The position numbers were made by a program, and so were the translations under genes. Shown piece after piece: positions 43,498 to 52,942 of a DNA stretch of 64,000 nt. Within the stretch, counting starts at the first letter, position 1. Every line of letters starts with the position of its first letter. This DNA comes from Glycocaulis sp. (GTDB taxonomy: Bacteria; Pseudomonadota; Alphaproteobacteria; Caulobacterales; Maricaulaceae), in contig JAIUMI010000001.1 of assembly GCA_022565665.1 (NCBI GenBank), forward strand, positions 62,001 to 126,000, read 5' to 3'. The notes beneath the pieces were generated by a model. That model saw only the letters and a program-made list of their open reading frames with translations, made no database searches and was not told the origin of the DNA.

Positions 43498-44133
43498 TTA
43501 CTTGTTCGGCTGCGGTGTGACGCGCAGGTATGGCTTGATCTTCTTGTAGCCCTTGGGGAAGAGCTTGTCGGCGTCTTCATCCGAGAGGCTCGGCACCACG
43601 ATCACGTCCTCGCCATCGGTCCAGTTCACGGGCGTGGCCACCTTGTAGCCATCGGTCAGTTGAAGGGAGTCGATCAGGCGCAGCACTTCGTTGAAATTGC
43701 GTCCGGCGCTCGGCGGATAGGTGAAGGTGGCGCGGATTTTCTTGTTCGGGTCGATCACGTAAACCGCGCGTACGGTCACTTTCGGATCGGCCTTCGGATG
43801 GATCATCGAATAGAGGGTGGAGACCTCCTTGTTCACGTCCGCGATGATCGGAAAGTTCATCGCCGTGCCTTGCGTCTCCTCGATATCCTTGATCCAGGCC
43901 TTGTGATCGTCCAGCGCGTCTACCGACAGCGCGATGGCCTTGGCGTTCCGCTTGGCGAACTCGTTCTTCAGCCTGGCGGTAAAGCCCAGCTCGGTCGTGC
44001 AAACAGGGGTGAAATCAGCCGGGTGGGAGAAGAACACCACCCATTTGTCGCCGATCCAGTCATGGAAGCGGATCGGGCCTTCGGTAGTGTCGGCGGAGAA
44101 GTCGGGGGCGGTATCGCCGAGGAGGAGGGACAT
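43498..44133 (-). CDS. 1-Cys peroxiredoxin (Prx6 type)
   Basis: 211 residues from the ATG at 44133. It reduces hydrogen peroxide and alkyl hydroperoxides in the cytoplasm. The peroxidatic Cys45 is in SHPADFTPVCTTELG, and the arginine of the active site is in VTVRAVYVIDPNKKIR. The long C-terminal arm (NWTDGEDVIVVPSLSDEDA) is typical of the Prx6 class; no resolving cysteine is seen. A monocistronic gene, since a strong terminator follows and SixA is divergent. Confidence 0.93.
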   Translation of the reverse strand: MSLLLGDTAPDFSADTTEGPIRFHDWIGDKWVVFFSHPADFTPVCTTELGFTARLKNEFAKRNAKAIALSVDALDDHKAWIKDIEETQGTAMNFPIIADVNKEVSTLYSMIHPKADPKVTVRAVYVIDPNKKIRATFTYPPSAGRNFNEVLRLIDSLQLTDGYKVATPVNWTDGEDVIVVPSLSDEDADKLFPKGYKKIKPYLRVTPQPNK

Positions 44134-44256
44134 CGCGGGAATTCCTTTCGCGTGTTTGGCAGATGACATGCGCGGGGTTTTACTTAAGGTGTCGATCCGC
44201 GCCATGAAAGGTGCGCAGCCGCATCAATTTCAACGTCCCTGACAGAGCCTCCGTCC

Positions 44257-44754
44257 ATGCCCAGCCTGATCATCATGCGCCACGCCAAAGCCGTTGACCG
44301 GATGGAAGCAGAGGACGATTTCGACCGCGGCCTGACCCCGCGCGGCCTGTCCGATGCCAAACGCGCAGCAGAGGCCATGGCCGGGGCCGGACTGAAGGCG
44401 GACACCGCTCTGGTTTCCCCGTCGCGGCGTACGCTGGAAACCTGGAAGGCCGTGGCCCATCTCTTCCCCAATGCCGCAATGGAAGACCCGATGGCCCTCT
44501 ATCACGCCTCGCAGGAAATGCTGGAGCGCGCGGTGACCGAGGCATTGCAGGCCGGAGCGAAAGACATCGTTCTGGTCGGCCATAATCCGGGCATTGGCGC
44601 GTTCGCGCACGCCCTGGCCGCCCGAGCCGATGCGATGGAGGGTGTCCCCTATGGCTGGCCGACGAGCGCCGTGATCGCGTTTGATCTGAAGGACGCGGAC
44701 CTGAATTCCCCCTCGCGGATACTTCTGTTCAACCCCAAGGCTGATCGCGAATAG
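44257..44754 (+). CDS. SixA-type histidine phosphatase
   Basis: 165 residues of the short histidine phosphatase family. The phosphohistidine residue is His9 in IIMRHAKAVD; Arg54-type SPSRRTLETW and His109 in LVGHNPGIG complete the catalytic site. SixA of E. coli dephosphorylates phosphotransfer histidines. The target here is unknown. Confidence 0.9.
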   Translation: MPSLIIMRHAKAVDRMEAEDDFDRGLTPRGLSDAKRAAEAMAGAGLKADTALVSPSRRTLETWKAVAHLFPNAAMEDPMALYHASQEMLERAVTEALQAGAKDIVLVGHNPGIGAFAHALAARADAMEGVPYGWPTSAVIAFDLKDADLNSPSRILLFNPKADRE

Positions 44755-44830
44755 ATTCGCCCTCGGGGTGAATTCTGGTTAACCCTATCCCCAACACGGC
44801 AAGAATGCCGGGCGGGGACAGGGGGAGCGG

Positions 44831-46336
44831 GTGGACGATTTTTCCGGCTCGGCTTGGAGAATAGGGGCGCGCCGTGCCGCAGTAGCAGCCCACAGGGCGG
44901 CCTTTGATCTTCTGATACGCAATCCGGGAGCCAGCGCAGCCAGTTCCGGGGCCGTTCCGGCTGCGCTCTGGCTTGGCCCGCTATCCTTTCTGGCCGTGCT
45001 GGCTGTGTTTGACGGGAGGCTCGCCATTCTGACCGCCAGCATTCTTGCCGGACTGGTCTTTCTGGCCGCGGCCTGTTTCAGGCTAGCGGCAGCATGTCAG
45101 CCGGCCAGCCCTGCGCCCCGCACCAGCCTGCGCCGCGATGCGCTTCCCAAAATCACGGTCATCGCCGCCCTACACCGGGAGGCGGGCAGCGTGGCCGCGC
45201 TGATTGAGGCGCTGTCGCGTTTCGACTACCCGGCGGACCGCTACGAGATCGCCCTTGCCATCGAGGCTGATGATCACGCCACGCTGGCGGCCGCATGCGC
45301 CGCTGCGAGGCCGGCCACCCCATCCTTGCGGATCATCCCTGTGCCGGCCATCGGGCCGCGCACCAAGCCGAAGGCGCTCAATTACGCGCTGGCGCTGACA
45401 GACGGTGCGCTGGTGGCGGTCTATGACGCGGAAGACGAGCCGCATCCCGGCCAGTTGCGCGCGGCGGCAGAGGCGTTTGCGGCCAATCCCCTGCTGGGCT
45501 GCGTGCAGGCGCCCTTGGGCTGGTACAACCGCACCGAATGCTGGCTCACGCGCATGTTTGCGCTGGAATATGCCGCCCAGTTTCACGTCATCCTGCCCTT
45601 CTTTGCGCGTCTGGGCTGGCCGTTGCCGCTGGGCGGCACGAGTAATGTCTTCGCCCGCGCGGCCTTGAGCGATTGCGGTGCGTGGGACCCGTATAATGTG
45701 ACCGAAGATGCAGATCTGGGCTTCCGTCTCGCGCGCCATGGCTGGCAGGCCGGGATCATTACCCCCGGCACGCTGGAGGAGGCGCCGGTGCGCCTGAAAG
45801 CCTGGACAGCCCAGCGCAGCCGCTGGCTGAAGGGCCACGCGATAAGCTGGGCTGTGCATATGCGCGAACCCGGCGCGCTGCGCCGCGAGGCCGGTCCGGG
45901 CGCGATTGCAGCGCTGCAGGCAAGCCTTGGCGCGAATGTGCTCAGCGCCATCGTGCATGCGCCTGCCCTTGTTCTGATGGCCGGACTCTTGACCGCCAGC
46001 ATGGTGTCCGCCACCCCGCCCCTTGTGCTGATCCCGGCGCTTGCGGGCTATGGCTCGGCGATACTGGTGGCCTGGACCGGCGCAAGGCGGGCAAGGTTTT
46101 CGCCGCGCCTGCGTGATCTGATGGCCCTGCCCGCCTACTGGCTGTTGCAGTTCCCGGCCATGATACGGGCCTTGCGCGAGATCGCGGGTGCACCCTATTT
46201 CTGGGCGAAGACCGATCACGCAGTGACCGCCAGAGCAAGGACAGCCCCTGATGAGCCTATCGCTGACGCTCATCCTTATGGCGGCCACGGGGCTGGCCTT
46301 CGCCTTGTGCGCGTGGCGCAGCGGCAGGCCGTCTGA
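44831..46336 (+). CDS. Membrane-bound family 2 glycosyltransferase (BcsA/NDP-sugar processive-like)
   Basis: 501 residues from a GTG at 44831 preceded by GGGGGAG. Two N-terminal helices precede a GT-A catalytic domain with VIAALHREAGSVAALIEALS, the DxD-like AVYDAEDEPHPGQ, TEDADLGFRL and the Q-x-x-R-W motif in TAQRSRWLKGHA. Three or four C-terminal helices follow. The motif set fits processive enzymes making beta-linked polysaccharide. The sugar and product are unknown. The final ~30 residues overlap the next small gene in another frame. Confidence 0.88.
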   Translation: MDDFSGSAWRIGARRAAVAAHRAAFDLLIRNPGASAASSGAVPAALWLGPLSFLAVLAVFDGRLAILTASILAGLVFLAAACFRLAAACQPASPAPRTSLRRDALPKITVIAALHREAGSVAALIEALSRFDYPADRYEIALAIEADDHATLAAACAAARPATPSLRIIPVPAIGPRTKPKALNYALALTDGALVAVYDAEDEPHPGQLRAAAEAFAANPLLGCVQAPLGWYNRTECWLTRMFALEYAAQFHVILPFFARLGWPLPLGGTSNVFARAALSDCGAWDPYNVTEDADLGFRLARHGWQAGIITPGTLEEAPVRLKAWTAQRSRWLKGHAISWAVHMREPGALRREAGPGAIAALQASLGANVLSAIVHAPALVLMAGLLTASMVSATPPLVLIPALAGYGSAILVAWTGARRARFSPRLRDLMALPAYWLLQFPAMIRALREIAGAPYFWAKTDHAVTARARTAPDEPIADAHPYGGHGAGLRLVRVAQRQAV

Positions 46337-46469
46337 CCCCGCCAGGGGACCCCGGATGATACCCTGGACAACGCTGTGCATAGCCCTCGCGGTGCTGATG
46401 CTGCTCCTGCTGGCTCATCTGCTCAGCTATTTCGGCATCGAGACCGGGCAGGGCCGTCCGCGGCTCTAG
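46251..46469 (+). CDS. Small two-helix membrane protein overlapping the glycosyltransferase end
   Basis: 72 residues with two hydrophobic helices, MSLSLTLILMAATGLAFALC and WTTLCIALAVLMLLLLAHLL, separated by RSGRPSDPARGPRM. The ATG lies 86 bases before the stop of the glycosyltransferase gene, in another frame. The composition and the length of the overlap make it likely but not certain. Confidence 0.6.
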   Translation: MSLSLTLILMAATGLAFALCAWRSGRPSDPARGPRMIPWTTLCIALAVLMLLLLAHLLSYFGIETGQGRPRL

Positions 46470-46470
46470 A

Positions 46471-47118
46471 TCACCAGAACGACGCAGCGATCATCCCGAC
46501 AAATATCAGGGCGAAGAAGGCCAGCAGCAGCCAGCGTCCCCAGCGGGGCAGGACCCGCCAGCCCGTCACGATCCTGTCACCCACCGCGTAGAGCACAACG
46601 CCCATCGCCAGATAGCGCAGCCCCCGCCCCAGTGTGACGGCCAAGGCGAACCAGACCGCGCCGACGCCCGCCAGCCCCGCGCCCAGACTGGTCAGCTGGA
46701 CCGGCACCGGCGTCATCATGGCGACGAACACAGCCACCGCGCCGCCGGTTTCCATGCGCGCCCGCGCGCTTGATACTGCCGCCAGCGCCTCGGCATCGTC
46801 GACGAGGACCGGTGCCACCATGTCATAGGCCAGCCGGGCCAGTGCGAAGACGAGCAGGCATCCCAGGATCGAGCCAAGCGCGGCAGCAAAAGCCGCCGGA
46901 AACACGAAGCGCCGTCCGCGCAGCATCTGGGCAGCCAGCGGCAAGGCGACGGGCCAGGGAAAGATGGTGGAGTCGATAAAGGAGCCGACAAAGAGCGCCG
47001 GCACCGCCCAGCGCCCGCGCGCTGCTCTTGCCAGCCGCAACCGCCACAGGCGCAGCTGGCGCGCCACACGATGCCGGGCGGGCTTGCGGTCTGCTGGCGG
47101 GGAGGCGTGTGTGCTCAT
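46471..47118 (-). CDS. YqaA/DedA-like (VTT domain) membrane protein
   Basis: 215 residues. After a basic N-terminus, FVGSFIDSTIFPWPVALPLA and AALGSILGCLLVFALARLAY are the re-entrant and helix pattern of the SNARE-associated/VTT family. MMTPVPVQLTSLGAGLAGV is the second conserved block with prolines. Such proteins are thought to move lipids across the membrane. Its stop is one base from that of the convergent small gene. Confidence 0.85.
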   Translation of the reverse strand: MSTHASPPADRKPARHRVARQLRLWRLRLARAARGRWAVPALFVGSFIDSTIFPWPVALPLAAQMLRGRRFVFPAAFAAALGSILGCLLVFALARLAYDMVAPVLVDDAEALAAVSSARARMETGGAVAVFVAMMTPVPVQLTSLGAGLAGVGAVWFALAVTLGRGLRYLAMGVVLYAVGDRIVTGWRVLPRWGRWLLLAFFALIFVGMIAASFW

Positions 47119-47168
47119 CTCCCCTCTCTAGAGGTCCCCACGCCCGGCTCCAAAGCGGCGCAATGCCG

Positions 47169-47942
47169 CTATCCGCCGGGCAATCCTGTCTGGAAACTCT
47201 CCACAAGCGATCCGGTTACCAGCCGCCAGCCATCGACCAGCACGAAGAAGATCAGCTTGAAAGGCAGGGAAATGATGATCGGCGGCAGCATCATCATGCC
47301 CATCGACATCAGGATGGAGGCTACCACCAGATCGATGATCAGAAAGGGAATGAACAGGAGGAAGCCGATCTCGAAGGCGCGGCGCAGCTCGGAGATCATG
47401 AAGGCCGGTGCTACCACGTGCAGCGGCGTGGCCTCCGGCGTTTCCGGCTCGATCTGGGCAATGTCGAAAAACAGGGCCAGATCATCCTCGCGCGTGTGGG
47501 CGAGCATGAACATCTTCACCGGCTGGGTGGTGCGGGTGAAGGCCTCCTCGGTCTCGATCTGCCCGTCAAGATAGGGCTCGATACCCTCGCTATAGGCCTG
47601 GGTGAAAACCGGCGCCATGATGAAGGCCGTCAGGAACAGGGCCAGCGAGATCAGTACGGCATTGGGCGGGCTCTGCTGCAGGCCGACAGCGGTGCGTAAC
47701 AGCGAAAGCACCACGACGATGCGCACAAAGCTGGTCGTCATGATGAGGATGGACGGGGCCAGCGAGAGCACCGTCAGCAGGATGACAAGCTGGATGACCC
47801 GTTCGGTCAGCCCGTCGCCCTCGCCCACATCAATGCTGACCGATTGCGCTTCTGCAGGGGCCACGGCGACGAGCGCCATGAGCAGCGCTGCACCCGCCGC
47901 TGCGAGAAGCGTCGCGACGATATGCTTCAGTTCAAATTTCAC
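47169..47942 (-). CDS. fliP: Flagellar export gate protein FliP
   Basis: 257 residues with a cleavable signal peptide ([15 protein letters not shown]), as in other FliP. It forms the core of the flagellar type III export gate with FliQ and Fli[21 protein letters not shown] and [20 protein letters not shown] are highly conserved. The start overlaps the stop of fliO by ATGA. FliQ and FliR genes are not in this window. Confidence 0.95.
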   Translation of the reverse strand: MKFELKHIVATLLAAAGAALLMALVAVAPAEAQSVSIDVGEGDGLTERVIQLVILLTVLSLAPSILIMTTSFVRIVVVLSLLRTAVGLQQSPPNAVLISLALFLTAFIMAPVFTQAYSEGIEPYLDGQIETEEAFTRTTQPVKMFMLAHTREDDLALFFDIAQIEPETPEATPLHVVAPAFMISELRRAFEIGFLLFIPFLIIDLVVASILMSMGMMMLPPIIISLPFKLIFFVLVDGWRLVTGSLVESFQTGLPGG

Positions 47943-48262
47943 GCCGTGCCGTCCTGTACCGCTTCATCGGGACGAACAGGCTCAAAGCGCGGCGGGGCCG
48001 GGCGGCGGTCCAGCACCGTCTCGCCGGACATGCCCAGCAGGATCACGTGCTCCTCCTCGTCCACACGCCCGGTGACCACGCGCCGGCGCGCATCCAGAAG
48101 CACGCTGCCGGTGACTTCTATCCGCCGGGGCGATCCGGGGCGCTGGAAAGTGGGCATCACGCCTGCCAGCCCGCTCCGGCGCAGGACGAGCGCCAGCCCG
48201 CCGAGCAGACCGAGCACCAGAAGGAGCGCGGCGAAATACTGGAGAAAGTTGACGGCATCCAT
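47939..48262 (-). CDS. fliO: Flagellar biosynthesis protein FliO
   Basis: 107 residues from the ATG at 48262. One N-terminal membrane helix ([20 protein letters not shown]) leads into a small beta-rich domain with [17 protein letters not shown] and [13 protein letters not shown], the FliO pattern. It helps assemble the FliP ring. Divergent from flgB over 166 bases that contain a CtrA box. Confidence 0.88.
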   Translation of the reverse strand: MDAVNFLQYFAALLLVLGLLGGLALVLRRSGLAGVMPTFQRPGSPRRIEVTGSVLLDARRRVVTGRVDEEEHVILLGMSGETVLDRRPAPPRFEPVRPDEAVQDGTA

Positions 48263-48350
48263 TTGGCACGCTCCCCGGCGGGAACGGCGCAATCGCGTGG
48301 CGCCGTCCCTTCAAGCGGACTACCAGCGCTAGCGGGAGTCGCGGCTTTGG

Positions 48351-48367
48351 TTAAGCCACTCTTAACC
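48351..48367. promoter_or_regulatory. CtrA box between fliO and flgB
   Basis: TTAA-GCCACTC-TTAACC is an exact match to the CtrA consensus TTAA-N7-TTAAC. A GANTC methylation site (GAGTC, 48336-48340) is nearby. It could serve either divergent operon. Confidence 0.8.
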
Positions 48368-48370
48368 GCA

Positions 48371-48385
48371 TGGGCTGATGTTTGC
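48371..48385 (+). promoter_or_regulatory. Possible sigma-54 promoter for flgB
   Basis: TGGGCTGATGTTTGC has the invariant GG and GC with ten bases between and fits TGGCACG-N4-TTGC at most positions. It lies 43 bases before the flgB start, just after the CtrA box. Confidence 0.45.
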
Positions 48386-48428
48386 AGATTGAAGAGATTC
48401 GCGCTCCAGAAGGGAGACGGCAAACGCC

Positions 48429-48848
48429 ATGCGGCCTGATGATATTCCTGTTCTGGGCGTGCTGCGCCAGGCGCTCGGCTATCATTCCGACCGCCAGCGG
48501 GTGCTCGCCGAGAACGTGGCCAATGCCAATACGCCCGGCTATGTGCCTGATGATATTCCCCAAAGCGAGTTTGAACGCGCCCTGTCAGGCACGATGCGGG
48601 CAAGCCGCGTCTCGTTGAACGCAACAGAGGCGGGACATATACAGGGCCGTTCGGGCAGGGGCACACAGCATGGCTGGCGCGCCGTGTCCACGCCTGACAG
48701 CGAAACCACGATCAATGGCAATTCGGTCGTGCTCGAAGAGCAGATGGTGCGGTCAGGCGAGAATCGCATGCGGTTTGAAACCGCACTCGGCCTCTACCAG
48801 AAGAGCCTTGCACTGGTCCGCATGGCTGCACGTTCGCCAGGTTCATAG
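48429..48848 (+). CDS. flgB: Flagellar basal-body rod protein FlgB
   Basis: 139 residues. The rod-protein signature is RVLAENVANANTPGYVPDDI near residue 24, where the Asn-Thr-Pro-Gly-Tyr motif is shared by axial flagellar proteins. FlgB is the proximal rod part. The C-terminus keeps MRFETALGLYQKSLALVRMA for coiled coil packing. First gene of flgB-flgC-fliE, which is separated by 13 and 10 bases. Confidence 0.95.
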   Translation: MRPDDIPVLGVLRQALGYHSDRQRVLAENVANANTPGYVPDDIPQSEFERALSGTMRASRVSLNATEAGHIQGRSGRGTQHGWRAVSTPDSETTINGNSVVLEEQMVRSGENRMRFETALGLYQKSLALVRMAARSPGS

Positions 48849-48861
48849 GGAAGATTGAGCC

Positions 48862-49278
48862 ATGTCCAACAACGCTTCTGATACGCTCCAGATCGCGGCA
48901 GCGGGCCTTCGCGCACAGTCCGCGCGCATGCGCATCATCGCGGAGAACCTTGCCAATGCCTCCTCCACCGGGCGCACGCCGGACGAGGATCCGTATCAGC
49001 GCCAGATGCCGGTCTTCCGCGCCGAGCTGGACCGGGTGACCGGCGCGCAGCTGGTGCGCATGAGCGAGGTGCGTCCCGATGAGTCCGAGTTTCGCCTTGT
49101 CTATGAGCCGGGCCACCCCGCCGCCAATGGCGACGGGTATGTGCGCTATCCCAATGTCTCCAGCCTGATCGAGCTGATGGACATGCGCGAGGCCCAGCGC
49201 TCCTACGAGGCGAACATGAACATGGTCGAAGGCACACGCAGGATGATGGAGCGCACGCTCGATCTTCTGCGCCGTTAG
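48862..49278 (+). CDS. flgC: Flagellar basal-body rod protein FlgC
   Basis: 138 residues. IIAENLANASSTGRTPDEDP near residue 31 is the axial motif, and DMREAQRSYEANMNMVEGTR is the conserved C-terminal helix. FlgC forms the proximal rod with FlgB and FlgF. The gene is in the middle of a three-gene operon. Confidence 0.95.
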   Translation: MSNNASDTLQIAAAGLRAQSARMRIIAENLANASSTGRTPDEDPYQRQMPVFRAELDRVTGAQLVRMSEVRPDESEFRLVYEPGHPAANGDGYVRYPNVSSLIELMDMREAQRSYEANMNMVEGTRRMMERTLDLLRR

Positions 49279-49288
49279 GAGCTAAACG

Positions 49289-49603
49289 ATGGATCTTGCC
49301 GCCATCCGTGCCTATGCCGCCGCCGCCCGCCAGGCCGCAGGCGCGTCCGAACCGGGGGCTCAGCCCCCCGCCGATCCGTCAGGCGTCTCCGCCTTCGGCA
49401 ATATGGTGATGACGGCGCTGAACGAGACGCAGGAAGTCATGCGCACGTCTGAAAACCTGACCGCGCAGAGCGCTGCAGGGCAGGCCGAACTCGTTGACGT
49501 GGTGACCGCCATGGCCGCGGCCGAGGTGCAGCTGGAAACCGTCATATCGGTGCGCGATCAGGTGATCCGCGCCTATCAGGAAATCCTGCGCATGCCGATC
49601 TAG
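49289..49603 (+). CDS. fliE: Flagellar hook-basal body protein FliE
   Basis: 104 residues. FliE joins the MS ring/export gate to the rod. The C-terminal VQLETVISVRDQVIRAYQEI and final MPI are nearly invariant in the family. The N-terminal half is short and polar. Last gene of the operon; its stop is 6 bases from that of the convergent TPR-protein gene. Confidence 0.93.
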   Translation: MDLAAIRAYAAAARQAAGASEPGAQPPADPSGVSAFGNMVMTALNETQEVMRTSENLTAQSAAGQAELVDVVTAMAAAEVQLETVISVRDQVIRAYQEILRMPI

Positions 49604-49609
49604 TTCCGG

Positions 49610-52600
49610 TTAGCTCTCGCCGGATTCAAACCGGCGGGCGAACCCGGCGAGGAACGCATCCATCGTATCGCGGCCCGCAATCGAGGACACGAGATCGTTG
49701 AGGCGCCGGTCGCCTGCGCCGGTAATGTCGCTCACCACCAGATTGAACGCTCCGGCATGGCGGGTCTGCGCCATCGCCGTGCGGTAACGCGCCTCCAGCC
49801 TGTCGAGACCCGGCCTGTCGCCAGCCAGTGCGTAGGCAATGCTGGCGCGCAGCACATCCTGGGCTTCCACCCCGTCGAGTGGCTCCTCGTCACGCCAGCG
49901 CGCGCCCAGCAGGGCTTCCATGCCCCGGCCTGCATTGGCCCAGTCGCGCTGCTCCCAGGCAATATCGGCGCGCAGGCGGCGTGCGGCGGCGTTGTCGTCA
50001 GCCTCGATCAGTTCCAGCGCATGATCGCGCCGCCCCAGCCCCGCCAGCGCCCGCGCTTCAAGAAGGCGGCGCTCGGTCACCAGATCCTCGTTGAGTCCGG
50101 CCATGCGCGTGGCGCGCAGTGTGCGCAGCGCATCCTCGTGACGCCGCCCCATCAGATAGATCACCGCCAGATCAGACGCGATGCGCGCGCGGGCATTGCC
50201 CGGCATGGAGCGATTATCAACCTGATGCTGCAACAGGGCCGCAGCCGGATCGAGCAGGTCCACGGCCACCAGCCGGTCCGCCACCCGGCGCACCATGCGG
50301 TCGCCATCGGCACCTTGCGGAGTCAGCGTGGAAAATTCGTTATAGAGCGCCAGCGCCTCCACCGGCGACATGCGCGAGGCCTCGTCCTCAAGGAAGAGAC
50401 GGCGGAACAGGCGGTCCATATCACCCGCCATGCGCCGGCTGGTCAGACTGCCGGGCTGACGGTGGCGCGCAGCCTCCATCACGCTCAGCGCGTCATGATA
50501 GCGTCCGGCTTCGGCATAGAGATCACCCAGCATGCGCGCAGCTTCCAGCTCGGTGGCATCACCACGCCAGCGGAAACGCAGACTCTCCAGCGCCTCGGCA
50601 GCATCGGCCACGCTGATCCGGCGTTCGGCGATTTCCAGACGCAGCTTTTCCAGAAGCGCAGCAGCCTGTATCGGCTCCCACGGCGAACGTGAGAGCGCAT
50701 CAAAGCGCTCAATCGCACCGGATGTATCGCCAGACAGCGCGGCAATACGCGCAGAGACATAGTCGGCCTCCGCCGCGGCCTGCAGGTCCGGTTCCTCATC
50801 GTCGAACGCGGTCATGATCGCACGCGCCGCAGATACATCATTGGTCTCGATCGCAGCGCGGGCATGGGCTGCCCGTATGCGGGCCTGCCAGACCGGATCG
50901 AAGAAATAGAGCGAGGCCGCGCCTTCATCGAAGCGGCGGCGTGCTTCCGCCCAGTCCTGCCGCCGGGCCGAAACCAGACCACGCCAGGGCTGGACGACCG
51001 GATCCTGATTGAGCACCGAGCCGGACAGCAGCACTTCGGCGCGTGCATCGCGCCCTATCATCAATTGGGCAACGCCCATTAGGGCGCGCATTTCCGGGCT
51101 GTTCTCAAAGCCGGGCCGGGCTTCCGCCCCAAGCCTTGCCGCCGCCAGAGCCTCCGGTGCCAGCTCCCAGGCGAGATAGTAGCGCGCCAGCGCCAGCAGG
51201 GCGTCAGGCTCACCGCTAGACGCGCGCCGCTGTGCGTCCTGAAGCCCGGCGACAAAGTCGCCATTACCGCGCCAGCCCTCAAGATCAAGAAAGGCCGGAG
51301 AGGCTGGCTGCGCAGATCCGGCTGCACTGCCGGGGCTCGCCGCGCGCGACAGCACCATACCGCCGGGGCGGGAGAGATCGGCGCCGCCGGGCCGCACCGC
51401 CAGTTCCAGATCATCAGCGGCCGGCTGGATTGCTACACCGTGGACCGATGGCAGGAAGCTCGCCTCAACCAGCCGGTAGGCGCTCACCATGCCGCGCTTT
51501 TCACCATCGGCGGTCAGGACCAGCAGCGTGTCGCCGGCAACCGGATCCTCAACGCGGCGCGACGCACGCGCCCCTTCGTGGGAAATGCGCACGCGCGCAG
51601 GCTGGTTGATCGGCGTTTCCCGGGAGACGCGCACGCTGCGCGGGGGCTCGTCGACCATGTCGCGCAGCGCAAGCGTCCAGGCGGCGCCCGCTGCGCTCAC
51701 ATCAGCCTGCGTGGCATCGGGCGTCTCAATCCGCAGCGCGACATAGTCGGGCCCGGAGAACACCGTGTGATCGGTAATGTGACGGCGCGGCAGACCGGAA
51801 AACTCCGCCATGTCGAGCGTGGCCGCCGCGTCGAACACCACCCAGTAGGCACCCGTGCGCCGGAACACGGCCAGACCGGGCAGGTGCGCCCATTCGAAGG
51901 TCACCGAGACATCATTGCCATTGCGGGCCACGCGCGCGCGCACCACACCGTTCTCGGGAACGGGATCAGGGCGTGACACAGATTGCGCCACCTCTGCCGC
52001 GATCTCGGCCTCCAGCGCGGCCTGTGCCTGACGGGCAGCCGCTTCATCATTATCCGTCGCGGCTTCATCGGCCGGGGAAAGCGCCGCGTCCGCGCCATTC
52101 GTTGCGGCGTCGGACAGCGCCGCCAGCAGGGCTTCCGGCGTGACAGCGCCGGGCGCGAGAATGTCGAGCACCACCCGGCTGCCCTCGGCCCAGGCGCGCG
52201 TGCGTGCGCCCTCTTCCACGCCGACGCTGATCTCCAGACCGGCCTCGCCATTGCGCGCCGATATTGAATCGAGAAGGCGCGGCGGGCTGGCCGACACAGG
52301 ACGCAGATCGATCTCGCCAGGACGCGCGAACACCAGCCGCGACCGCTCGCCCGAGGTTTCCAGCCTGTGATCCACACTGCGCGGCCAGGTGAACTCCAGA
52401 CGAGTGTAATCGGCCGCCTCGCCCACCCGCACCGTCACATCCTCGGGCGGCGGAGGCGGCACATTGGCCGCTTCGCGCGCCCGTTCTGCAGCGGCCGCGG
52501 CCTCGGCCCGCCGGTTCTGTTCGAAGGGCGAAACAATATCGGGCAAGGGGCTGGCGCCGGGCGGAGCCAGATCAATGGCGATCACATTGTGGGACACGCT

Positions 52601-52942
52601 GATGCGCGGTTCGGCCTCGCGATTCAAGGCAACCCGCAGCGTGCGCCCGTCAGGGTCCAGCCGCGCCATCGCAGCCAGCCCGGCGCTTTCGGCGGGAATC
52701 CGGGAGGGATCAAAACTCGCCGGTTCGCTCAGCGTGGCAACCAGCACCGCACCGCCGGCGATCTCTGCTTGCGCGGATACCTCGCCGCCGAGGCGTTCCG
52801 GATAGGCGATGATCAGGCGCGTCGTCACTCCGGACCGCTCAACCGACAGCTGGGCGGCCACCTGCCCATGAGCAGACGGGGCCGCCGCCAGAAAGGCCGC
52901 GATCAGCGCAGGCGCGAGATATCTAGCTGTCAGTCCCGGCAA
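49610..52942 (-). CDS. Large exported TPR protein of the flagellar fliLM operon (1110 aa)
   Basis: A TTG start at 52942 with GGAGG seven bases upstream and a good signal peptide (LAPALIAAFLAAAPSAHGQ); no ATG fits. The first half is beta-rich with repeated units (VTVRVGEAADYTRLEFTWPR and VRARVARNGNDVSVTFEWAH), similar to AMIN-type domains. The second half, from about residue 580, is a series of TPR repeats (AARLGAEARPGFENSPEMRA; AARMLGDLYAEAGRYHDALS). It overlaps the MotE-like gene by 20 bases and ends the fliL operon. It is likely periplasmic and could link the flagellar motor with the peptidoglycan; that is inferred from context. Confidence 0.8.
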   Translation of the reverse strand: MPGLTARYLAPALIAAFLAAAPSAHGQVAAQLSVERSGVTTRLIIAYPERLGGEVSAQAEIAGGAVLVATLSEPASFDPSRIPAESAGLAAMARLDPDGRTLRVALNREAEPRISVSHNVIAIDLAPPGASPLPDIVSPFEQNRRAEAAAAAERAREAANVPPPPPEDVTVRVGEAADYTRLEFTWPRSVDHRLETSGERSRLVFARPGEIDLRPVSASPPRLLDSISARNGEAGLEISVGVEEGARTRAWAEGSRVVLDILAPGAVTPEALLAALSDAATNGADAALSPADEAATDNDEAAARQAQAALEAEIAAEVAQSVSRPDPVPENGVVRARVARNGNDVSVTFEWAHLPGLAVFRRTGAYWVVFDAAATLDMAEFSGLPRRHITDHTVFSGPDYVALRIETPDATQADVSAAGAAWTLALRDMVDEPPRSVRVSRETPINQPARVRISHEGARASRRVEDPVAGDTLLVLTADGEKRGMVSAYRLVEASFLPSVHGVAIQPAADDLELAVRPGGADLSRPGGMVLSRAASPGSAAGSAQPASPAFLDLEGWRGNGDFVAGLQDAQRRASSGEPDALLALARYYLAWELAPEALAAARLGAEARPGFENSPEMRALMGVAQLMIGRDARAEVLLSGSVLNQDPVVQPWRGLVSARRQDWAEARRRFDEGAASLYFFDPVWQARIRAAHARAAIETNDVSAARAIMTAFDDEEPDLQAAAEADYVSARIAALSGDTSGAIERFDALSRSPWEPIQAAALLEKLRLEIAERRISVADAAEALESLRFRWRGDATELEAARMLGDLYAEAGRYHDALSVMEAARHRQPGSLTSRRMAGDMDRLFRRLFLEDEASRMSPVEALALYNEFSTLTPQGADGDRMVRRVADRLVAVDLLDPAAALLQHQVDNRSMPGNARARIASDLAVIYLMGRRHEDALRTLRATRMAGLNEDLVTERRLLEARALAGLGRRDHALELIEADDNAAARRLRADIAWEQRDWANAGRGMEALLGARWRDEEPLDGVEAQDVLRASIAYALAGDRPGLDRLEARYRTAMAQTRHAGAFNLVVSDITGAGDRRLNDLVSSIAGRDTMDAFLAGFARRFESGES

